Assembly (NCBI GenBank): GCA_018830385.1
Contig: JAHJSO010000233.1
Location: 1 to 5,888, forward strand
Direction: 5' to 3'
From: Elusimicrobiota bacterium
GTDB taxonomy: Bacteria > Elusimicrobiota > Endomicrobiia > CG1-02-37-114 > JAHJSO01
Length of the DNA: 5,888 bases
Shown: in pieces, positions 1-4,599 of the stretch
Position numbering within the stretch: the stretch's first letter is position 1
Layout: each line of letters begins with the position of its first letter
Program-made: the position numbers and the translations under genes
Notes under the pieces: model-generated
What the model was told of the DNA's origin: nothing
The model's input: the letters and a program-made list of their open reading frames with translations, nothing else
Databases searched by the model: none

Positions 1-2
1 CC

Positions 3-875
3 ACAAACCAAGGACAAACCCCGAGCATAGAAGTGTACCCGGTCTATGAGGGACAGGGGAGGGACAGTCCCTCCCCTGTCCCTCCCCTGTCCCCGATTGC
101 TGTGTTTCCGGTGATTGACCACGAGGACACTTACAAAATCTATCTCACCAATCTCCAAGAACCCACAGATGTGTTTGACCTAAAGATAATAGACGCCCCA
201 TTAGATATTGATTACATCGTTGACCCGGTGATATGCGAAGAGACATTTGTTGATGCAAGAAACGGCAGGGAATATGCGGTTGCGAAAATCGGCAATCAGT
301 GCTGGATGGCTAAAAATCTAAACGCGGGAATAATGATTAACGGCGCGGATGATCAGATAGATAATGCGTTTTTAGAAAAATATTGTTATAATAACATAGA
401 GTCAAATTGTGATAAGTATGGCGGTTTATATCAATGGAATGAGGCAATGCAGTATAATGGTTCCTGCAATGGCGCTGGCGAACCGCCAAATGACGCCTGC
501 AGTTTGCCGGTTCAGGGGGCTTGTCCTGATGGCTGGCATCTGCCGAGCCATTATGAATGGACAACATTGGAAAGAGCTGTATGCAGTTCTGGCGCTTGCC
601 TTAATAATTTTCCGTTTGGAACAGCGATTATTGGCAACCATGGGGCTAATGAAGGGGCAAAACTGCAGGCAGGCGGGCAATCTGGTTTTGAAGCTCTTTT
701 GGCCGGATATTACACAGGCGAATTTAATTATCTTGGCAGTTACACAGGGTTTTGGTCTTCTTCAGAAAACGGCGCAGGAGCGTGGATTCGTTATTTAGGT
801 TCGGGCAGGCCGCAAATAAGCCAATATATTTATGGCAAGTCGTCTGCTTTTTCTCTGCGGTGCATAAAAAATTGA
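3..875 (+). CDS. FISUMP-domain surface protein, 5'-partial (paralogue of the DGR target)
   Basis: The frame is open to the left edge, so the true start is outside the window; a GTG at 33 is the first internal start-like codon and is probably not the real one. The visible 290 residues comprise a Pro/Ser-rich linker, about 50 residues of beta-rich sequence, then a FISUMP domain (Fibrobacter succinogenes major paralogous domain, a C-type-lectin/FGE-like fold) from about residue 79. Seen motifs: IGNQCWMAKNLN, YGGLYQW, CPDGWHLPS, EWTTLE, FWSSSENG and the terminal SLRCIKN. Many cysteines suggest an exported, disulfide-bonded protein; a ligand-binding surface role is inferred. The C-terminus aligns in protein with that of the DGR target at 905-1723, but at the DNA level it differs from the TR at many non-adenine positions, so it is not a present recipient of this TR. 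It lies 29 bp upstream of the target and may share its transcript. Confidence 0.85.
   Translation, partial: TNQGQTPSIEVYPVYEGQGRDSPSPVPPLSPIAVFPVIDHEDTYKIYLTNLQEPTDVFDLKIIDAPLDIDYIVDPVICEETFVDARNGREYAVAKIGNQCWMAKNLNAGIMINGADDQIDNAFLEKYCYNNIESNCDKYGGLYQWNEAMQYNGSCNGAGEPPNDACSLPVQGACPDGWHLPSHYEWTTLERAVCSSGACLNNFPFGTAIIGNHGANEGAKLQAGGQSGFEALLAGYYTGEFNYLGSYTGFWSSSENGAGAWIRYLGSGRPQISQYIYGKSSAFSLRCIKN
48..92. repeat. Perfect 18-bp inverted repeat inside coding sequence
   Basis: Arms at 48-65 and 67-84 are exact reverse complements (right arm gtccctcccctgtccctc) with a single A between them. The unit tccctcccctgtcc occurs twice, at 68-81 and 79-92, overlapping by 3 bp. The element is read in frame as a Gly/Arg/Ser/Pro linker between two parts of the FISUMP protein. 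Its GC-rich palindromic make-up contrasts with the surrounding AT-leaning gene, which suggests an inserted palindromic element rather than sequence selected for the protein. Confidence 0.75.
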
Positions 876-904
876 AAATTAAAAAATTAACATATATTAA
901 AACC

Positions 905-1723
905 ATGAATAAACCGAATAAAGTGAAATTCATAATTTTAATTGCAGTGATTGCCGCATTGATTATATCTGCGGCTTTGATTGTTTGGGCCGCAACAGTA
1001 ACAGATTCCTTTACTGACACAAGCAAAGTTTCCCAAACATCAAACATTACAGTTGACACGGTTAACCAAACAGTTAGCTTGTCCCAAACAACATGGACAT
1101 GTGGCGCTGACTCACTTACCGATACCAGAGACAGTAAAACATATGCCACGGTTTTAATTGGCTCCCAATGCTGGATGGCAGAGAATATTAATGTGGGAAC
1201 ATTGACAGCCGGAGCCGGCGATCAAGGAGCAGACTGCCCTTCAGCTTCAGAAATAGAAAAATACTGCTATTCAGACAACGAATCAAACTGCACAACCTAC
1301 GGCGGTTTATACCAATGGGACCAAACAATGTGCGGAGGCACTTCAGCAGGCGCCCAAGGAATTTGCCCCCTTGGCTGGCATATTCCAACCCACGATGAGT
1401 TTACAACCTTAGAGCTTGCTGTCTGCACTTCCGGCACCTGCGCCACTGATTTTCCTTATGACACTTCAACAACCGGCTGGCGTGGCACAAACGAAGGAAC
1501 AAAATTAAAATCAGGAGGGAGTTCCGGGTTTAACGGCCTTCTTTCCGGCTACCGCGGTCCCGATGGGTCGTTCAGCCTTCTTTCCAGCTACGGCGACTTC
1601 TGGTCTTCTGTGCAGTCAGGGTCTTCTGCCTGGAGGCGCATCCTGGGTTCCGGCTTCGCCACTGTCTACCGTGTCACTGGCAGTAAGGCCTACGGGTTTT
1701 CTGTTCGCTGCCTCAAGGACTGA
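905..1723 (+). CDS. DGR target protein: secreted FISUMP-domain protein with variable C-terminus
   Basis: Predicted 272 aa from ATG at 905; the frame is open further upstream, but only this start gives a proper N-terminus. Residues 1-6 are polar/basic, residues 8-29 are a hydrophobic segment ending VWAA, which serves as signal peptide or membrane anchor. Residues about 30-65 are Thr/Ser-rich (TDSFTDTSKVSQTSN), then a FISUMP domain runs to the end: IGSQCWMAENIN, YGGLYQW, CPLGWHIPTHDE, FWSSVQSG, FSVRCLKD. This lectin-like fold is a usual scaffold for DGR target proteins, where exposed positions vary and the core is fixed. Residues 211-272 are encoded by the VR; residues that differ from the TR-encoded sequence are 216, 218-220, 224, 225, 229, 231, 241, 246, 248, 251, 252, 255, 257, 259 and 263. 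Function inferred: a cell-surface binding protein with changeable specificity. No clear Shine-Dalgarno sequence precedes the ATG; avd follows 48 bp downstream. Confidence 0.93.
   Translation: MNKPNKVKFIILIAVIAALIISAALIVWAATVTDSFTDTSKVSQTSNITVDTVNQTVSLSQTTWTCGADSLTDTRDSKTYATVLIGSQCWMAENINVGTLTAGAGDQGADCPSASEIEKYCYSDNESNCTTYGGLYQWDQTMCGGTSAGAQGICPLGWHIPTHDEFTTLELAVCTSGTCATDFPYDTSTTGWRGTNEGTKLKSGGSSGFNGLLSGYRGPDGSFSLLSSYGDFWSSVQSGSSAWRRILGSGFATVYRVTGSKAYGFSVRCLKD
1535..1722 (+). repeat. DGR variable repeat (VR)
   Basis: This 188-bp segment aligns without gaps to 2293-2480 (constant offset 758). I count 163 identical positions and 25 substitutions, and all 25 fall on adenines of the 2293-2480 copy; no C, G or T of that copy is changed. 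This one-sided adenine pattern is the hallmark of mutagenic retrohoming and tells recipient from template. The match ends at G1722, one base before the target gene's TGA is complete, so the stop codon's final A lies outside the exchanged DNA. The first 15 bp contain no template adenine and are unchanged. Confidence 0.97.
1692..1722 (+). promoter_or_regulatory. Invariant 3' end of the VR, candidate initiation-of-mutagenic-homing (IMH) region
   Basis: From 1692 to 1722 the VR is identical to TR 2450-2480, including four adenines of the TR. The central stretch gggttttctgttcgctgcc has no adenine, so mutagenic copying could not alter it. In studied DGRs the cDNA is integrated at the 3' end of the VR through such an invariant region (IMH), so this is the expected place. 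Unlike the Bordetella phage case, I see no base differences between this end and the template's that would separate IMH from IMH*. Assignment is by position and conservation only. Confidence 0.6.
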
Positions 1724-1771
1724 TTCGACTATTTTTCTATTTTGACTATTTAATAATTTTTACGTCAAACT

Positions 1772-2113
1772 ATGGCCACTTACAACCATCTTCCCGTATA
1801 TAAAACAAGCTATGATTTATTGTTAAATATATTCAGATTTGTCAAGGATTTTAACCGCGAGTATAAATATACGATTGGGGAGAGCATAAAAAAAGAAACC
1901 ATAGAGATGATAACCAATATCTACAGAGCTAATTCCAGTTGGGACAAAGCGCCGCTTATCCAAAAAGCCAGGGAAAACGCGGAGGTAATCAGATTATATT
2001 TGCGGCTTACAAAAGATTTAAAACAGATAAGCTTGGAAAAATTTGTCCAGCTTAATGAAAAGCTTGAATCGGTTTCAAAACAACTGTCAAGATGGAGGGA
2101 TAGTTCAAAATAA
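1772..2113 (+). CDS. avd: DGR accessory variability protein (bAvd family)
   Basis: Predicted 113 aa, the usual size for bAvd four-helix-bundle proteins. Recognisable features are the start LPVYKTSYDLLLNIFRFVKD, then YKYTIGESIKKETIEMI, NIYRAN, IRLYLRLTKDLKQI and the end ESVSKQLSRWRD; almost all of it is predicted helix and it is rich in Lys and Arg. In characterised DGRs Avd forms a basic pentameric barrel that binds the RT and the template RNA and is needed for mutagenic cDNA synthesis. It sits between the target and the TR, the same order as in the Bordetella phage BPP-1 cassette. The ATG at 1772 gives the full conserved N-terminus; no Shine-Dalgarno sequence is visible upstream. Confidence 0.93.
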   Translation: MATYNHLPVYKTSYDLLLNIFRFVKDFNREYKYTIGESIKKETIEMITNIYRANSSWDKAPLIQKARENAEVIRLYLRLTKDLKQISLEKFVQLNEKLESVSKQLSRWRDSSK

Positions 2114-2292
2114 TTTTTGGGCCAGAATCGCATTTGCCACGGTGAATGCGAGCGCGCATTGTCAGTCCAATAATCCCCTGGAAAAACCAGGAATACTCGG
2201 CCATCGCGGATGACATTTGATCCTCGGGCAACTTCTGTTTTCTTTATTTTTCAGACAACGGAAGAAATTAAGAGATTATTTTTACGCTAGGC
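2114..2292 (+). other. Non-coding leader between avd and the template repeat
   Basis: No convincing gene is present. Possible RNA structure can be seen: a 7-bp stem tcgcatt/aatgcga (2128-2134 with 2145-2151), a competing pairing of 2145-2150 with cgcatt at 2155-2160, and a small hairpin cctgg-aaaaa-ccagg at 2177-2191. In DGRs the region just upstream of the TR is usually transcribed with it, so this stretch is likely the 5' part of the template RNA. That role is inferred from position; no promoter could be assigned with confidence. Confidence 0.4.
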
Positions 2293-2480
2293 GGCCTTCT
2301 TTCCGGCAACCGCAATACCAATGGGTCGTTCAACAATCTTTCCAGCAACGGCAACTTCTGGTCTTCTGTGCAGTCAGGGTCTAATGCCTGGAGACGCAAC
2401 CTGAATTCCGGCAACGACACTGTCAACCGTGACACTAACAGTAAGGCAAACGGGTTTTCTGTTCGCTGCCTCAAGGACTG
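2293..2480 (+). repeat. DGR template repeat (TR)
   Basis: This is the non-coding, invariant copy of the target gene's 3' end and matches VR 1535-1722. It contains 45 adenines, 25 of which are changed in the present VR. Read in the target's frame it has 14 Asn codons (AAC or AAT), and all 14 are altered in the VR. AAY codons let the first two bases vary to give many residues but never a stop codon, which explains this enrichment. It lies downstream of avd on the same strand as all other DGR parts, but about 950 bp upstream of the RT start, with other genes between. It continues as TGG CAG where the VR has the TGA stop, so it does not end as a gene. Confidence 0.97.
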
Positions 2481-2489
2481 GCAGAAAAC

Positions 2490-2544
2490 ACTGATTACAC
2501 AGATAAAATCCATGATATCACCGATAAATATCTGTGTAATCAGT
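2490..2544. repeat. 16-bp inverted repeat immediately 3' of the TR
   Basis: Arms at 2490-2505 (actgattacacagata) and 2529-2544 pair perfectly around a 23-nt loop that itself contains gatatc. The stem begins only 10 bp after the TR ends. No T-run follows (ccaaaacaacac), so it is not a standard intrinsic terminator. It could be a structural element of the template RNA, equivalent in position to the spacer that primes cDNA synthesis in BPP-1, or a small palindromic insertion. What is seen is only the repeat and its position. Confidence 0.8.
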
Positions 2545-2557
2545 CCAAAACAACACT

Positions 2558-2941
2558 ATGGAACAAAAAATTGAAACAACAAAGATAGCCTTATTTAAGG
2601 GCAAAAAAATCAGAAAAACTATTCACCAAAATGAGTGGTGGTTTTCGGTAGTTGATGTTATAGCGGCTCTCACTGATAGCGCGAACCCTAATGATTATTG
2701 GTATAAAATGAAAATTAGGATAAAAGACGAAGAAAAAATTGAGTTATCGACAATTTGTCGACAACTGAAATTGGAGTCCTCTGACGGCAAAAAATATGAA
2801 ACCGATTGCGCAAACACAGAAGGAATTTTTCGCATAATTCAGTCAATCCCTTCCCCCAAAGCCGAACCATTTAGTTTCTTTCGTCATTGCGAGGAGTCCC
2901 GACAGCGGTCGGGGACGACGAAGCAATCTAATCATGGATAA
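2558..2941 (+). pseudogene. BRO-N domain protein, truncated by a palindromic repeat
   Basis: The first ~108 residues read as a BRO-N (phage antirepressor-like DNA-binding) domain: KKIRKTIHQNEWWFSVVDVI, ALTDSANPNDYWYKMKIR, ELSTICRQLKL, then ANTEGIFRIIQSIPSPKAEPF. From memory of the family, full-length members continue after SPKAEPF with a KLWLA-type segment and more than 100 further residues. Here the frame instead enters a palindromic repeat at 2881 and ends with the repeat-derived tail FRHCEESRQRSGTTKQS and a TAA at 2939. The 127-residue product therefore has a foreign C-terminus. A likely remnant of the original C-terminal end appears at 3318-3443, beyond the GIY-YIG cassette. The truncated N-terminal domain might still fold, but I call the gene broken. 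Its last 8 bp overlap the start of the GIY-YIG gene. Confidence 0.75.
2881..2929 (+). repeat. REP-like palindromic element, copy A (left of GIY-YIG)
   Basis: The ends tcgtcattgcgag and gacgaagcaatct frame an imperfect inner hairpin (gtcccgac at 2896-2903 with gtcggggac at 2908-2916, one bulged G); attgc and gcaat form the outer stem. Palindromes with these ends are scattered through many bacterial genomes. The element forms the foreign C-terminus of the BRO-N fragment and stops 4 bp before the GIY-YIG start codon. Related copies are at 3222-3308 (opposite orientation) and 3892-3924. Confidence 0.85.
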
Positions 2942-3221
2942 AAAGGGGTATGTATATCTAATGAGTAGCAATTCAAATACGGTTATCTATACTGGTGTGA
3001 CCAGTGGCTTACAAAAACGAATTTATCAACATAAAGAAAAATTAATTGAAGGATTTACCAAAAAATACAACATAACAAAATTAGTTTATTACGAAGAATT
3101 TGAAGACATAAAAAGCGCAATAGAGCGAGAAAAGCAGATTAAAGGCGGTTCAAGGCAAGACAAAGTTGATTTGATTAAAAGGATAAATCCAGAATTTAAG
3201 GATTTGTATTATGATTTGTGA
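2934..3221 (+). CDS. Single-domain GIY-YIG endonuclease (YhbQ/UPF0213-like)
   Basis: Predicted 95 aa, the normal size for free-standing GIY-YIG domain proteins. Residues 5-9 GYVYL and 18-23 IYTGVT are the GIY and YIG motifs (Tyr-Thr-Gly replaces Tyr-Ile-Gly), followed by the conserved Arg29 in LQKRIYQHK, then GFTKKYNITKLVYYE, the acidic helix AIEREKQIKG and the C-terminal INPEFKDLYYDL. Family members cut or nick DNA using the conserved Arg and Glu; the target of this one is unknown. The common KGWSR motif reads KGGSR here. The gene starts just after palindromic copy A and ends one base before the inverted copy B, so it is closely bounded by related repeats. It may be part of a mobile unit, or one of the many small nucleases of unknown role. 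Confidence 0.88.
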   Translation: MDKKGYVYLMSSNSNTVIYTGVTSGLQKRIYQHKEKLIEGFTKKYNITKLVYYEEFEDIKSAIEREKQIKGGSRQDKVDLIKRINPEFKDLYYDL

Positions 3222-3308
3222 GATTGTCCCGACGGCTTCGCCGTCGTGGATCCTCGATGGCAAAACCATCGGGACTTCGTCGCCTGCGGGCTTCTCGCAA
3301 TGACGAAA
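3222..3308 (-). repeat. REP-like palindromic element, copy B (right of GIY-YIG, inverted)
   Basis: Read on the minus strand, the right end gives tcgtcattgcgagaagcccg followed by caggcgacgaa, matching copy A's left end and the core gcccgcaggc of the copy inside the RT. The left part holds nested hairpins: gtcccga (3226-3232) with tcgggac (3269-3275), gacggc-ttc-gccgtc (3231-3245) and cgatgg-caaaa-ccatcg (3255-3271). It looks composite, as if one palindrome had grown or been inserted into another. Copies A and B are in opposite orientations around the GIY-YIG gene. Confidence 0.8.
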
Positions 3309-3317
3309 AAGGTCTAA

Positions 3318-3443
3318 GCCATAAAAAAGCTGGAAAAACGACTGAGTAAGTCAATTGTGTCTAAAAAGAATTATTTGAAAGAAAAACAAAAAAGTGGATT
3401 ATCAATCAGGGGTAAGAAATCCAGAAAAAATAATGGAAAATAA
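3318..3443 (+). pseudogene. Probable C-terminal remnant of the interrupted BRO gene
   Basis: Starting with GCC at 3318, the frame reads AIKKLEKRLSKSIVSKKNYL and then a basic tail ending at TAA 3441-3443. An in-frame TAA at 3315 and the lack of a start codon mean it cannot be an independent gene. The pattern (A-R-K-x-L-E-K-x-x-G/S-K-x-V-V-S-K-x-N-Y/F-L) resembles, from memory, the C-terminus of BRO-N family proteins, which fits the N-terminal fragment at 2558. The middle of the gene, over 100 codons, appears to be missing and replaced by the palindrome/GIY-YIG segment. The remnant's stop overlaps the RT's ATG by 11 bp, an operon-like join. Confidence 0.5.
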
Positions 3444-4551
3444 ACAGCTTTTATACGATTTGTTCAGGGCATATTATGATGCAAGAGAAAACAAGCGTAA
3501 TACAATTAATGCCTTAAAATTTGAGATTGATTATGAAAAAAAGCTTTTTGAGCTTTACCGCGAGCTTGTAAGCGGAGAATATAAAATTGGGCAAAGCGTA
3601 TGTTTTATATCTTTTTATCCGCTTCGCAGAGAAATTTTTGCCGCAGATTTTAGGGATAGAATTGTTCATCATTTGATTTATAATTATATCAGCCCCATAT
3701 TTGAACCTTTGTTTATAAACGATAGTTACAGTTGCAGGTCGGGAAAAGGAACCTCGTATGGAATAAAACGATTGGACCATTTTATCCGCTCCTGTTCTGA
3801 AAACTATAAAAAAGACTGCTATATTTTGAAGTTGGACATTAAAGGGTATTTTATGGCTATAGATAAATTTTTTTTATATTCAAAAATTGAATCGTCATTG
3901 CGAGCCCGCAGGCGAAGCAATCTAAATTTGAATTTTCTTCTGCCACTCATTCATAAAGTCATATTTCACGACCCTACAAAAAATTGCCGGATAAAAGGAA
4001 AAAGGGAGGATTGGATTGGATTGCCAAAGTCAAAAAGCTTATTTTTTGCCGGAGAAAACAAGGGCTTACCCATTGGCAATCTTACGTCGCAGTTATTCGG
4101 AAATGTTTATTTGAATGATTTTGACAATTTTATGAAACGAAGGCGCGGTTTAAGATATTACGGACGCTATGTGGACGATATTGTTATTGTCCACCAAAGC
4201 AAGGAATATCTGAAGTCAATTATTCCGGTTGTTAAAAAATATTTGGAAAAAGAGCTTTCTCTTGAATTGCATCCTAATAAAATATATCTTCAGCATTTTT
4301 CTAAAGGAGCGGCTTTTCTTGGGACGGTTATAAAGCCATACAGAATTTACATCAAAAACAGAATAAAAGGCAATTTTTATAAAAAAATCCTTTACTGGAA
4401 TAAGTTTTTTTTAGAGAAAGAGGGCAAACTGGCGAAAGCAGATATCTCAAAATTTTTGGCAAGCGCAAATTCATATCTCGGCATTACGGCGCATTATAAC
4501 AGCTTTAATCTGCGAAAAAATATTTTTGAAAAAGGTCTGGGGGGGGCTTAA
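3433..4551 (+). CDS. DGR reverse transcriptase
   Basis: Predicted 372 aa from ATG 3433; a GTG at 3394 would add 13 residues that match no RT feature and would lie within the BRO remnant. RT motifs in order: FRDRIVHHLIYNYI, DSYSCRSGKGT, LKLDIKGYF (catalytic Asp135), GLPIGNLTSQ at 211-220, where IGNLTSQ is the DGR-type form replacing QGxxxSP of other RTs, RYVDDIVIVH with the catalytic YVDD at 246-249, LHPNKIYLQHFSKGAAFLG, and a thumb region. The enzyme makes adenine-mutated cDNA from the TR RNA, with Avd. Residues 154-162 (SSLRARRRS) are encoded by a palindromic repeat inserted in frame. The gene ends in a G8 tract (4539-4546) followed by TAA; a one-base slip would continue the frame for 18 residues to TGA 4601-4603, giving FLISSDYSKIILRK, which resembles the usual DGR RT C-terminus. 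The annotated end may therefore be a frameshifted one. Confidence 0.95.
   Translation: MENKQLLYDLFRAYYDARENKRNTINALKFEIDYEKKLFELYRELVSGEYKIGQSVCFISFYPLRREIFAADFRDRIVHHLIYNYISPIFEPLFINDSYSCRSGKGTSYGIKRLDHFIRSCSENYKKDCYILKLDIKGYFMAIDKFFLYSKIESSLRARRRSNLNLNFLLPLIHKVIFHDPTKNCRIKGKREDWIGLPKSKSLFFAGENKGLPIGNLTSQLFGNVYLNDFDNFMKRRRGLRYYGRYVDDIVIVHQSKEYLKSIIPVVKKYLEKELSLELHPNKIYLQHFSKGAAFLGTVIKPYRIYIKNRIKGNFYKKILYWNKFFLEKEGKLAKADISKFLASANSYLGITAHYNSFNLRKNIFEKGLGGA
3892..3924 (+). repeat. REP-like palindromic element, copy C, in frame within the RT gene
   Basis: The sequence begins tcgtcattgcgagcccgcag and ends gcgaagcaatct, with outer stem attgc (3897-3901) / gcaat (3917-3921) and inner stem gcc-cgca-ggc. 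It shares its ends with copy A and its core with copy B. It is 33 nt, a multiple of three, and has no stop in the RT frame, so the RT stays open through it, adding an Arg-rich loop SSLRARRRS between the catalytic Asp motif and the HDPTKNCRI segment. Confidence 0.85.
4539..4546 (+). other. G8 homopolymer near the RT 3' end (likely frameshift site)
   Basis: Eight Gs precede the RT's TAA at 4549-4551. With seven Gs the frame would read CTT AAA AGC through to AGG AAA TGA, adding LKSKFLISSDYSKIILRK and making an ATGA overlap with the CDS starting at 4600. The tract may be a sequencing or assembly error, a slippage (phase-variable) site, or a real loss of the RT C-terminus. Confidence 0.6.
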
Positions 4552-4599
4552 AAGCAAGTTTTTAATTTCATCTGATTATAGCAAAATAATTTTAAGGAA

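Noticed and set aside
1741..1769. Possible hairpin tttgac/gtcaaa after the VR, as in phage DGRs that need a hairpin downstream of the VR
   Set aside because: The stem is only 6 bp with a 17-nt AT-rich loop, far weaker than the known DGR hairpins with short loops, so it is not supportable.
2226..2237. gggcaacttctg resembling TR 2349-2360, a possible remnant of an older template
   Set aside because: Only about 11 bases match and the flanks do not align, so chance cannot be excluded.
2368..2574. Open frame over the TR that looks like the end of the target protein
   Set aside because: It is the TR read in the target's frame. It has no domain start of its own, and the frame continues past the VR's stop position into the stem-loop.
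2881..3308. CRISPR-like reading of the repeated palindromes
   Set aside because: There are only two copies here, in opposite orientations, separated by a gene; there are no regular spacers and no cas genes.
3394..3432. GTG start giving an RT longer by 13 residues
   Set aside because: The added residues match no RT feature and overlap the likely BRO remnant. ATG 3433 begins directly before the conserved QLLYDLFRAYYDAR segment.
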